Below, in pieces: positions 1-7,605 of a stretch of DNA of 64,000 nt (position 1 is the first letter of the stretch; each line of letters opens with the position of its first letter). The stretch comes from Acidobacteriota bacterium (lineage in GTDB: Bacteria; Acidobacteriota; JAAYUB01). The notes under the pieces were generated by a model. The model saw only the letters and a program-made list of their open reading frames with translations, searched no databases and was not told the origin of the DNA. The position numbers and the translations under genes are program-made. The stretch lies in assembly GCA_012517875.1 (NCBI GenBank), contig JAAYUB010000134.1, positions 1 through 64,000 on the forward strand, given 5' to 3'.

Positions 1-96
1 CACGATGCCATCGGGATCCGGGAAGGCGCGGGACTCCGGGCAATGGCGTGGTTGGGCCGCTGGCGGCGCAAACCGAATGCAAAGGATGATCCATGA
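1..96 (+). CDS. C-terminal end of an unidentified upstream protein (partial)
   Basis: Frame 1 is open from the first base to a TGA whose first bases overlap the ATG of the M23 peptidase gene (ATGA overlap), an arrangement typical of co-transcribed genes. The visible tail is about 31 residues, rich in Arg, Lys and Trp, and ends in KDDP. Too little remains to name a family. It could also be fortuitous open frame; the 4-base stop/start overlap is the main argument for it. Confidence 0.4.
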   Translation, partial: HDAIGIREGAGLRAMAWLGRWRRKPNAKDDP

Positions 97-1388
97 CGTT
101 GAAACGGATCGCGCTGCTGCTGGCGCTCACCCTGGTGCTGACCGGGGCGCTGGGCATGCTGGTTCAGCGGACCGGCGCCGGTGGTGATCGGGCCCGGGTT
201 GTTGCGCCGGCGGCGCCGCCGGCGGCGGAATCACGTCCGCGGACGGTGCGGGAAGCGATCGCGCCACGCACGGTGATCGGAGACTACCTGGGCCGTTATG
301 GCGTCACGCCGACCGAAGTGGAGCTCCTGCTCGGCGCCGTCCGTCCGGTGTATGACCTGACCATGATCCGCGCCGGCCATTTCCTCGATTTTCAACTGAC
401 CGGCGACGGACGGCTGGATAGTTTCCGTTACGGCATCGACGCCGACGGTTTCCTGCAGGTGGATCGCACCGAGTCGGGCTGGATGGCGGTTCGGAAGCCC
501 CACCCGTACATGTTCACCGACTGCTGCGCCGCCGGGGTGATCACCGACCATTTGTTCGGCGCCGTTGCGGACCTGGGTGAGCAGCCGCAACTGGCGGTGG
601 CACTGGCCGAACTCTTTGCCTGGGACGTGGATTTTTACGCCGATTTGCGCGAAGGCGACTCGTTCCGGATCCTGTTCCAGAAACGGCTCCTGAACGGGCA
701 GCCGACCGGCTACGGGCCGATCCTGGCCGCGGAGTTCGTCAACCAGGGGCAGGCCTACCGCGCCTTCCGGTATGTCCATGCCGACGGCAGGACTGAATAC
801 TACACGCCGGCGGGCGAGTCGGTGCGCAAGGAGCTGCTCAAATCACCGCTCAAGATGGGCCGGCTCACCTCGCGGTTCTCGCACCGCCGCCGCCACCCCA
901 CGCTCAAAATCTACCGACCGCACTTCGGGATCGACATCGCGGCGCCCGTGGGCACACCGGTCCACGCGGCGGGCGACGGCACCGTCGCGTTCGCGGGCTA
1001 CCGCGGCCAGGCCGGGCGGATGGTCGAGGTCCGGCATGCCCACCGGTTCACCACCCAGTACCTTCATCTGTCGCGTTACGCTGCGGGGATCCGGCCGGGC
1101 GCGCGCGTTCGTCAGGGGCAGGTCATCGGCTATGTGGGCTCGTCGGGCGAATCCACGGGACCGCACCTCGACTACCGGATCAAGCAGAACAACGCCTACG
1201 TCAATCCCGTCAGAACTCAGTTTCAACGGGCCGAACCGCTGCCGGCCGACCGGCTGCCGGAGTTCCAGCGCTTGGTGGTCGCGTACGGCCGCGTCCTCGG
1301 GGTGGAGGGCGAACTCCAGCAGTACTATCTGGCGCGGCTGTGGCCGACGGATGAGGACCCGTTCTGGGCCCGCCAGGCGGCAAGGTGA
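93..1388 (+). CDS. M23-family murein endopeptidase, membrane-anchored
   Basis: 431-residue peptidoglycan peptidase of the LytM/M23 family, expected to cut peptide cross-links in the periplasm. Residues 5-24 form a hydrophobic signal or anchor segment. A long N-terminal region (60-250) resembles the OapA/LysM-like part of MepM-type enzymes, followed by the M23 domain at about 270-375. The HxxxD metal motif is H277/D281 and a further histidine is H325. The usual HxH motif reads H358-L-D360, so the position that is normally a zinc-binding His is Asp; this variant can still coordinate metal. An AAAGGA ribosome site sits 6 bases before the ATG. The stop codon runs directly into a short heptamer-repeat remnant. 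Family assignment is firm; the exact bond cleaved is not visible. Confidence 0.9.
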   Translation: MTLKRIALLLALTLVLTGALGMLVQRTGAGGDRARVVAPAAPPAAESRPRTVREAIAPRTVIGDYLGRYGVTPTEVELLLGAVRPVYDLTMIRAGHFLDFQLTGDGRLDSFRYGIDADGFLQVDRTESGWMAVRKPHPYMFTDCCAAGVITDHLFGAVADLGEQPQLAVALAELFAWDVDFYADLREGDSFRILFQKRLLNGQPTGYGPILAAEFVNQGQAYRAFRYVHADGRTEYYTPAGESVRKELLKSPLKMGRLTSRFSHRRRHPTLKIYRPHFGIDIAAPVGTPVHAAGDGTVAFAGYRGQAGRMVEVRHAHRFTTQYLHLSRYAAGIRPGARVRQGQVIGYVGSSGESTGPHLDYRIKQNNAYVNPVRTQFQRAEPLPADRLPEFQRLVVAYGRVLGVEGELQQYYLARLWPTDEDPFWARQAAR

Positions 1389-1413
1389 TAGTGAACAGAT
1401 AACAGTGAGGCGA
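1386..1413 (+). repeat. Short heptamer-phased repeat remnant
   Basis: Four consecutive 7-base units (TGATAGT, GAACAGA, TAACAGT, GAGGCGA) begin at the M23 stop codon. The order GAACAG-x / xAACAGT / GAGGxGA matches the arrays at 41.59 and 43.1 kb. Further on, around 1455-1473, GACTCTTATCTCATAAGTC is the reverse orientation of the GACTTATGA-type unit seen at 43.2 kb. Confidence 0.5.
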
Positions 1414-1476
1414 TCGGGGGTGTGAGTCAGCAGGTTTCGGAAAATTCTGAACTTGACTCTTATCTCATAAGTCCCC

Positions 1477-2553
1477 TCAGGACTTGTCCTTATCGTCGTC
1501 CTTTTTGAGGGTGGGTTTGGACGGCGCCGCATCGGGGTCTTCGGTGCCGGAGGGGACGTCGGTGTCGGTGCTGCGCTTCAGGGTGGGTTTCCCGCCTTCT
1601 TTCTTGCCATCATCGCCGGCACCGCCGGTTTGGCCGGACTGGGCCAACAGGGCGTTGTCGTACGCCTTCAGCCGAGCCTTGATCTCGTCGAAGGTGGATG
1701 AGGTGACGATGTACTTGGGCTTGGGCGGCAGGCAGTCGGCAATCTCCTTCTGAACGTAATCGATGCGATCCGGCGTGGGCGGATGGGTGCGGAACCAGCT
1801 CGCAAAGCGGCCCGGCTGCTTCTTCTCCATGGCCATCATCTTCTCGAAGAACGACAGGTAGCCGTTGGGGTCGTAGCCGGCGTGCCAAGCGTACTGGGTG
1901 CCCAGGATGTCGGCTTCCTTTTCGGACCCGCGGGTGATGCCGAGGATCTGCAGATTCAGCGACAGGCCGAGGGCGTTGCGCAGCGCGATCCCGCCCACGC
2001 CGCCCACGAAGATCGAGGGGATCGACGCCCACTGGAGCAGCTCCATTTTTGTCAGGCGTTCGGTGGCGTGCCGGGCGGCTACGTGCGCGATTTCGTGGGT
2101 GATCACCCCCACCAGTTCGTCCTCGGTGTCGGCCGCCTGGAGCAGGCCTTTGTTGATGAACAGGTAGCCGCCGGGCAGAGCGAAGGCGTTCACCTCGTCC
2201 GAATCGAGCACCTTCACGTGGAACGGCACCTTGGCGTCGCTATGGCGGACCAACTCCTGGACCAACCCATTCACGTAATCGTTCACTTCGGACATGTTCA
2301 AGAGCCGGGCACTCTGATCGATCTGGGCCGCGTACTGGGCGCCGATCTGGATCTCCCGTTCGTAGGAGATGAAATTGGGAAACAGCAGGTAGACGCGGCC
2401 GTTGATGTCCCGGGCGCCGATGTTCTCCACGTCGGGGTAGGAGCAATCCTTGGCCATCTCCCACGGCGGCAGCTGGGTTTCGTCCGCGCCGGGCGCCGCC
2501 GGCGCGGCGCCGGCCGTCAGAGCCAGGATCAAGGCGAGTGTCAACATGCGCAT
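1477..2553 (-). CDS. M48-family metalloprotease (BepA/LoiP-like), secreted
   Basis: 358-residue zinc endopeptidase of the M48 family, probably periplasmic and involved in envelope protein quality control. The N-terminus is a signal peptide (hydrophobic residues 4-20). HEIAH lies at 153-157 and the third ligand is likely E213 in an EKEAD motif, the standard M48 arrangement. A hydrophobic stretch follows near 178-190. The C-terminal 60 residues are charged and low-complexity and contain two KPTLK copies; this tail is not part of the catalytic fold. I chose the ATG at 2553 because AGGAGG lies 5 bases upstream; a GTG two codons earlier overlaps that site. It converges on the M23 gene and follows the HtrA gene on the same strand. 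Confidence 0.88.
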   Translation of the reverse strand: MRMLTLALILALTAGAAPAAPGADETQLPPWEMAKDCSYPDVENIGARDINGRVYLLFPNFISYEREIQIGAQYAAQIDQSARLLNMSEVNDYVNGLVQELVRHSDAKVPFHVKVLDSDEVNAFALPGGYLFINKGLLQAADTEDELVGVITHEIAHVAARHATERLTKMELLQWASIPSIFVGGVGGIALRNALGLSLNLQILGITRGSEKEADILGTQYAWHAGYDPNGYLSFFEKMMAMEKKQPGRFASWFRTHPPTPDRIDYVQKEIADCLPPKPKYIVTSSTFDEIKARLKAYDNALLAQSGQTGGAGDDGKKEGGKPTLKRSTDTDVPSGTEDPDAAPSKPTLKKDDDKDKS

Positions 2554-2686
2554 ATCCACCTCCTGAGGTGGTCGTCACCGGTAGAGATGAGCCGTTTCGC
2601 AGAAAGGTTCACGAGAGGCGCTCCGGTGGCCTGCCAGAGTGTACGCAGGCGGCGGCGACATGTTTGCGGCAACCGGAGCGGCCGCT

Positions 2687-3850
2687 TCACATCTGGTAGC
2701 CCCGTTCCTTGCCGATCAGTTTCACCGGCAGCCGGATTTTCCGGCCGTCGCGGTACAGGGTGACGGTGACGGTTTCGCCCAGGTTCTTGTTGAGCATGTA
2801 GCTGGTGAAATCGGCCTGACCGGTGACCGCGCGGTCGTCCACGGCAACGATGAAATCACCGCCGATGATCAGCCGGGAGAAGCCCAGTCGCACACGCTGC
2901 GTGCCGCCCTGGATGCCCGCCTGGCTGGCGCTGCTTCCGGGTTCCACATAGGCGACCAGCACGCCGATCTCCTCGGGCAGCTTCAGGTAGCCGGCGAGCT
3001 GGGGATCGATGTCCTGCCCGTAGACGCCCACCCAGGGCCGGCGGACCTTGCCGTACTGGATCAGGTCGGCGACCACCCGCCGGACGGTGTCAGCCGGCAC
3101 GGCGAAACCGATACCGATGCTCCCGCCGCTGGTGGTGAAAATGGAGGTGTTCACGCCGATCAGCCGGCCGGCGGCGTCGATCAGCGGGCCGCCGGAATTG
3201 CCCGGGTTGATGGCGGCATCGGTCTGGATGACGTTGTCGATGATGTATCCGGCCCGGGACTTGATGCTCCGGCCCAGGGAGGAAATGATCCCGTGGCTCA
3301 TGGTGCGGGTGAGCCCGAACGGATTGCCGATGGCGAACACGTGCTGGCCCACCTTCAGATCGGCCGACGTCCCCATGGGCAGCGGTTTGAGCTGGCTGGC
3401 CGGGGCCTTGATCCGGATCACCGCCAGATCGTCAATTTCATCAAAGCCCACCACCTCGGCGGGATACTTCAACTTGTCCGTCAGGCTGACGAGGATCTGG
3501 TCGGCTTTCTCGATCACGTGGTGGTTGGTCAGGATGTGACCGTCGGTATCCAGGATCGAACCCGAGCCGGTGCCCGACTCGCGGTACGGTTCGAAGAAGA
3601 AGTCATATGACACCTCGATGGTGGTGATGTTGACCACCGACGGGCTGAGCTGCTCATAGATGCGGATGCCCGTGGCTTCGTCCGGAGTTGGCGGTGCGGC
3701 AGCCGTGGCTTCAGCCAGGCGGGGCGGCTGGGTGGGTCCGGGAGCCGCCGGGGTTGCGGGTCCGCCCAGATGGTAAAACAGCAAACCGGTGAGTGCGCCG
3801 CCGATGAGGCAGCCGAGCACCAGGATGGCCAGCACGGAGCGTTTGGTCAT
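2687..3850 (-). CDS. HtrA/Deg-type serine protease with one PDZ domain
   Basis: 387-residue S1C protease/chaperone, membrane-anchored on the periplasmic side by residues 5-27. After a Pro/Ala-rich linker (35-60) comes the trypsin-like domain with catalytic triad H111, D141 and S219 (in GNSGGP), then a single PDZ domain from about 285 to the C-terminus. The length fits DegS/HhoA-like single-PDZ members rather than DegP. The start is the ATG at 3850, preceded by GGAGAGAAG; an alternative TTG six codons upstream would fall inside the terminator hairpin of the gene upstream. Function in misfolded-protein removal is inferred from the family. Confidence 0.92.
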   Translation of the reverse strand: MTKRSVLAILVLGCLIGGALTGLLFYHLGGPATPAAPGPTQPPRLAEATAAAPPTPDEATGIRIYEQLSPSVVNITTIEVSYDFFFEPYRESGTGSGSILDTDGHILTNHHVIEKADQILVSLTDKLKYPAEVVGFDEIDDLAVIRIKAPASQLKPLPMGTSADLKVGQHVFAIGNPFGLTRTMSHGIISSLGRSIKSRAGYIIDNVIQTDAAINPGNSGGPLIDAAGRLIGVNTSIFTTSGGSIGIGFAVPADTVRRVVADLIQYGKVRRPWVGVYGQDIDPQLAGYLKLPEEIGVLVAYVEPGSSASQAGIQGGTQRVRLGFSRLIIGGDFIVAVDDRAVTGQADFTSYMLNKNLGETVTVTLYRDGRKIRLPVKLIGKERGYQM

Positions 3851-3866
3851 GACGGCTTCTCTCCAC

Positions 3867-3894
3867 AAAAAAAAGGGCCAGCATACACTGGCCC
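3867..3894 (-). terminator. Rho-independent terminator after the amino-acid binding protein gene
   Basis: A 7-bp perfect stem (GGGCCAG/CTGGCCC, loop of 6) is followed on the minus strand by eight T. It lies 25 bases past the stop of the binding-protein gene and just before the HtrA ribosome site, separating the two transcripts. Confidence 0.9.
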
Positions 3895-3919
3895 GTTCAA
3901 AGTCCGTTAGGCGGCGAAG

Positions 3920-4744
3920 CTATTTGGGGGCCGGCGCGGCTGGCTCCGCCGGAGCCTGCGCCTCGACCGGCAGGTCGAGCTTCCATTTCTTGATCAGCTC
4001 GTCGAGCTCACCGCTGTCCTTGAGCTTCTGGATGATCCGGTCCACTTCCGTCTTGAGCTCGACGTCGTTCGGCCGGAACACCACCCCGTATTCCTCCTGG
4101 GTCAGCAGCCCGCCCACGAGCTTCAGATTGGTGAGCATCCGGATGTCGAACTGGACGGTGGGGGCGTCGCCGACGACCGCATCCAGCAGCTTCCGATTCA
4201 GCTCGAACAGGGCGTCGTCGGGAGAGTCGAACTGGACGATCTGGAGCTCGCCGGGACCCATCTTCATCAGGAACTGCTCGGCGGTGGTTTCCTTCTGCAC
4301 GCCGACCTTCTTGCCCTTCAGGTCAGTCGCCGACTTGATGTCCTCATTTTCCTTCCGGACGGCGATGATCTGGCCGGTGGTGTAGTACGGGATGGAAAAC
4401 AGGAATGTCTTGGTCCGCTCCGGGGTGATGGTCACGGCGTTGACCACCATGTCCACCTCATTGGTCTGCAGGTACTCGAAGCACTGTTCGAACTGCTTCT
4501 TGATCCACTGGGTTTTGACGCCCATTTCTCTGGCCACCGCTTCAGCCAGTTCGTAGTCGAAGCCGGCCACGCCGGTGCCTGAACCGAATTCGAAGGGCGG
4601 ATTGACCGGGTGCGTCGCGATGATCAGCTTGCCTTCTTTCTTGATCTTTTCCAGGGTGTTTTTGGGCGCCCCGGGACCGCAGGCGGCCATGAGGACCAAC
4701 AGGGCCAAAATCAAAACAGGGGCTATGATTGCGAGCTTTTTCAA
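3920..4744 (-). CDS. Amino-acid ABC transporter substrate-binding lipoprotein
   Basis: 274-residue periplasmic binding protein of the polar amino-acid family (SBP_bac_3, PBP2 fold). The N-terminal lipoprotein signal ends in the lipobox LMAAC, so Cys22 is the likely lipidated residue. The body carries the family hallmarks: a start of domain 1 with GKLIIATHPVNPPFEF and a GFDYELAEAVAREMG stretch. The C-terminus is an Ala/Pro-rich tail after residue 260. No permease or ATPase gene lies next to it in this window, so it is an orphan binding protein or acts with a transporter encoded elsewhere. It has its own promoter and terminator, making it a single-gene transcript. The ligand is not determinable from the sequence. 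Confidence 0.9.
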   Translation of the reverse strand: MKKLAIIAPVLILALLVLMAACGPGAPKNTLEKIKKEGKLIIATHPVNPPFEFGSGTGVAGFDYELAEAVAREMGVKTQWIKKQFEQCFEYLQTNEVDMVVNAVTITPERTKTFLFSIPYYTTGQIIAVRKENEDIKSATDLKGKKVGVQKETTAEQFLMKMGPGELQIVQFDSPDDALFELNRKLLDAVVGDAPTVQFDIRMLTNLKLVGGLLTQEEYGVVFRPNDVELKTEVDRIIQKLKDSGELDELIKKWKLDLPVEAQAPAEPAAPAPK

Positions 4745-4788
4745 GTTGTCCTCCTCGACATCCCGACTCGAATCAGAAGGTAAGATGT

Positions 4789-4818
4789 AACATACTCTCG
4801 CCGCCGGGGCAAAATCAA
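4789..4818 (-). promoter_or_regulatory. Sigma-70-type promoter for the binding-protein gene
   Basis: On the minus strand TTGATT and TATGTT are separated by 18 bases, ending about 45 bases before the ATG at 4744. The -35 lies within the last codons of rimI. Confidence 0.5.
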
Positions 4819-5300
4819 GTCAAAAATGCCTCCGCCGGTGTCCCGGGCAACCGACAGGACATGCACAGGGCGTCCTCGGGCGGCGCGGCGTAATACCCGC
4901 GCCGGACCCGATTCGGGGTGAACCCGTGGTGGGTGTACAGCGCGATCGCCGCACGGTTGGAGACGCGGACTTCCAGATGGCAGACCGAGACGCCGGCGGA
5001 AGGGAGGCCGGCCAAGGCGCCGCGTAGGAGGCAGCCGCCGAAGCCGCGCCGCGTGAATTCCGGCAAAACGCCCATGTCGAGGATCTCGGCCTCGGGCGGG
5101 ATCACCTGATACAGGATGAATCCCACCGGATGCCGCGCCAGCGGGGGGACCAGCAGCAGGCGGACGCGGGTGGCCGGACGGCGCCACAGGGCGTGGATCT
5201 GACTGAGCGTGGGGGGCGTCAGCCCGGTTCGAACCGCGATCCGGTGGATGCCGGCAGCGGCAAATACGTCCAGGGCGCGGTGAAACCGGTGGGCCAGCAT
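4815..5300 (-). CDS. rimI: RimI-like ribosomal-protein-alanine N-acetyltransferase (GNAT)
   Basis: 161-residue GNAT-family acetyltransferase. The acetyl-CoA binding motif A is visible around residues 75-100 (ILDMGVLPEFTRRGFGGCLL), with the R-R-G-x-G variant of the Q/RxxGxG/A loop, and the terminal NRAAIALYTHHGF block is typical of RimI. It starts 7 bases after the tsaB stop; tsaB-rimI pairing is common in bacteria and supports the RimI assignment. The protein would use acetyl-CoA to modify an N-terminal alanine, classically of ribosomal protein S18. It is the last gene of the six-gene minus-strand unit. Confidence 0.82.
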   Translation of the reverse strand: MLAHRFHRALDVFAAAGIHRIAVRTGLTPPTLSQIHALWRRPATRVRLLLVPPLARHPVGFILYQVIPPEAEILDMGVLPEFTRRGFGGCLLRGALAGLPSAGVSVCHLEVRVSNRAAIALYTHHGFTPNRVRRGYYAAPPEDALCMSCRLPGTPAEAFLT

Positions 5301-5307
5301 GATCGGA

Positions 5308-6012
5308 TCAACCGGTGGGGATCGGCCGGCGGATGTCCGGCGGCCGGATATAAAACGCCTCCGGCGCCTTCGCTCCGGCGAGCGCCGCCGGTCCGGCCCG
5401 GCCGATCTCCACGGCGAGGATGTCGACCGGCCCCAGCGGGTGTTGGCCGGCCGGGACGAATGCGGCTGGAGTGTCCGGCGCGTTTGTTTCCTGCAGCAAC
5501 GGAAGGGCGGAACCGATCAGCGCCGCGCCCGGATGCGCCGCCAATACCGCCCGCGTCCCGTCGAGGTCGCGCTCGCCATACGGCGCATGCAAGGTCAGCC
5601 GCCCGCCGTCCCGGTGAAACACCGCGCCGTAGATGCGGCCGCGGCGGGCGTCCAGAAAGACACCCACCGGGCCGTCGGGCAGCGACGGGTGCCGGGCCAG
5701 CAACTCCATGGCATTGCGTCCGACAACCGGGATGCCCAGCGTGTCCGCCAGCCCCAGTGCGGTGGCAATGCCGATCCGGATGCCGGTGAACGAGCCCGGA
5801 CCCGTGACCACGGCGACAGCCCCCAGCTCCACCAGGCGCCAACCGCTGAGAGCCAGCACACGGTCGACGCTGACCAGCAGCGTCTCGGCATGCGGGGAGT
5901 TATCGCGAAGTTCCAGCCGCCGGTGGAGCATCGAGCCTTCAGCCGTGGCCAGCGCCTGGACGGGCGTTGTGGTGTCGAGGGCCAGAATCCGCAACGATGG
6001 CGCGATGTGCAT
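5308..6012 (-). CDS. tsaB: TsaB, tRNA threonylcarbamoyladenosine biosynthesis protein
   Basis: 234-residue ASKHA-fold protein, the TsaD partner in t6A37 tRNA modification. The N-terminus ILALDTTTPVQALAT and the GPGSFTGIRIGIATALGLAD segment near 70-90 are diagnostic of TsaB (YeaZ). Length agrees with the family (about 230). It lies between the unknown secreted gene (33-base gap) and rimI (7-base gap). The protein is cytoplasmic, unlike the envelope proteins encoded upstream in the same transcript. Confidence 0.93.
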   Translation of the reverse strand: MHIAPSLRILALDTTTPVQALATAEGSMLHRRLELRDNSPHAETLLVSVDRVLALSGWRLVELGAVAVVTGPGSFTGIRIGIATALGLADTLGIPVVGRNAMELLARHPSLPDGPVGVFLDARRGRIYGAVFHRDGGRLTLHAPYGERDLDGTRAVLAAHPGAALIGSALPLLQETNAPDTPAAFVPAGQHPLGPVDILAVEIGRAGPAALAGAKAPEAFYIRPPDIRRPIPTG

Positions 6013-6045
6013 CGGTCCGCCTGGGGGGCGCCTGCGGGCGCCCGG

Positions 6046-6798
6046 TCAATGGGTGTGGAAACCCGCCGGAAAGCCTTTGTTCGGGAACGCTCGGCGCAGC
6101 GCGCGGGCGATCTCGCGGATTTCCTGAATATCAGTCAACGGCGTGCCGTGCTCAGCCAGCTCGTCGATGGAGACGGTGTGGGTCTGCGGAAACAGGAGGT
6201 TGCAGAATCGTCGCTCGAATGCGCTGAGCCGGTGCAGCATGAGCGTGATCATGGCATGATGTTGTCCCTTGCGTGCCATCTCGCTGTAGCGGCGCCGGAT
6301 CTTTTTCTGGTCAAACTGGTCGTCGAGTTGCATCGGCAGGAGGAAGCTGAGGCGGTTGGCCAAGCCGCCGCTGATCTTGTCGATATCGTCGAATATGCCG
6401 CTCACGGGGTATTCCTTGTACCGCTCGGGCGGCGATAAACGAAGATAGAGCACTTCCCGGGCGGTGGTGACCAGCTTGGCGTTCGTGCTGAGCAGATCGT
6501 TGATGTAGATCCGGAACCGCCCGCGAAAGATCAGCCGGTCGCTCTCCGCCATCTCCGGTTCGTGCGAGTTGGCGCCGATCAGAGGGGCCAGTGAGCGGGA
6601 CATATACTCGTAGTACTGCTCGCGGAGGGTGGGGTTGACCTGATAAAAATCGTCCGGTTTGTCCAGTGTGGGCGGCATACACTCGTAGATGTCCTGAACG
6701 GCCAGGGGGACCTCTTCGGCCGGCTCCTGCGGGAACCCGGTTGTTCCCATCCAGATCCCCAGCAACAACCCCGTGATGACGCGGCAGGTTCTCTTCAT
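6046..6798 (-). CDS. Unidentified secreted protein
   Basis: 250 residues with a clear signal peptide (positive MKRTCR, hydrophobic core to about residue 22). I recognise no family. The mature part is mostly helical in character, begins with an acidic segment containing one Cys, and includes a HEPEMAESDRLIFRGRF-like block around 65-85 and a basic KKIRRRY stretch around 155. It starts 6 bases after uppP and is followed by tsaB after 33 bases, so it is translated from the same transcript as the Bat/UppP genes and probably acts in the envelope. No catalytic motif is apparent. Confidence 0.75.
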   Translation of the reverse strand: MKRTCRVITGLLLGIWMGTTGFPQEPAEEVPLAVQDIYECMPPTLDKPDDFYQVNPTLREQYYEYMSRSLAPLIGANSHEPEMAESDRLIFRGRFRIYINDLLSTNAKLVTTAREVLYLRLSPPERYKEYPVSGIFDDIDKISGGLANRLSFLLPMQLDDQFDQKKIRRRYSEMARKGQHHAMITLMLHRLSAFERRFCNLLFPQTHTVSIDELAEHGTPLTDIQEIREIARALRRAFPNKGFPAGFHTH

Positions 6799-6804
6799 GA
6801 GGCG

Positions 6805-7605
6805 TCAATCCTTCGGCCAGAAGATCAGAATCAGCGGCACGAGCGCCAGGCGGTACCAGGCGAACGGCCGGAGCGTCGCGCGGCTGAGCAGGTGAATGAA
6901 ACCTTTGACCGCCAGCCACGCCGAGGCGAACGCGATCACGAAGCCGACAAGGAGAAACAACAGGTCGCCAGCGGACAGCTCGGCCCAACTGCCGGCCAGC
7001 TCGAAGCAGCCGGCCGCCAACAGGAGCGGCACGGCGGCGATGAACGAGTACTCAGCCGCCAGGCGGCGGCCGGCGCCCAGGATCATGGCACCCATGATGG
7101 TGGCGGCGGACCGGGAAAAGCCGGGCCAGAGGGACAGGCACTGGAACAGGCCGATGCCGAGCGCCGCTTTGAAATCCAGCTCGTCGAGGCTGGCGATGTG
7201 CGGGGCGGGCGGTCGGGCCTCGATGGCCAGAATGGCCACGGCGCCCACAGCCAGGGCCCCGGCCACGGTCAGGGGCGTGAACAGGTGCGTCTTGATCAGC
7301 CGATGGACCAGCAGACCTAGCAGGGCGGCCGGCGCCGACGTGGCGGCGAGCAGCAGCAGTCCCCGCCAACCGGAAAACCGGCGGGCGGGATCAGTGCGGA
7401 GCAGCCCCGTGAAACGCCGCCAGTAGATCACAACCACCGAGAGAATCGCTCCCATCTGGATGACGATCTCGAACGTGGCGGCCTTGGGTCCCTTGAAATC
7501 GAGGAGGTAACCGGCCAGGATGAGGTGGCCCGTGGAGGACACGGGCAGGAACTCGGTCAGTCCTTCGACGAAGCCCAAAATCATGGCGGCGGCAAGTGAG
7601 ATCAT
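6805..7605 (-). CDS. uppP: Undecaprenyl-diphosphatase UppP (BacA type)
   Basis: 266-residue polytopic membrane enzyme that removes a phosphate from undecaprenyl pyrophosphate to recycle the lipid carrier of cell-wall synthesis. Family signatures are present: the EGLTEFLPVSSTGHLIL motif at residues 14-30 with the catalytic Glu and Ser, and the second conserved block PGFSRSAATIMGAMI around 160-175 with the catalytic Arg. About seven to eight membrane segments are evident. Its ATG overlaps the BatD stop by 4 bases, indicating translational coupling. Confidence 0.95.
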   Translation of the reverse strand: MISLAAAMILGFVEGLTEFLPVSSTGHLILAGYLLDFKGPKAATFEIVIQMGAILSVVVIYWRRFTGLLRTDPARRFSGWRGLLLLAATSAPAALLGLLVHRLIKTHLFTPLTVAGALAVGAVAILAIEARPPAPHIASLDELDFKAALGIGLFQCLSLWPGFSRSAATIMGAMILGAGRRLAAEYSFIAAVPLLLAAGCFELAGSWAELSAGDLLFLLVGFVIAFASAWLAVKGFIHLLSRATLRPFAWYRLALVPLILIFWPKD

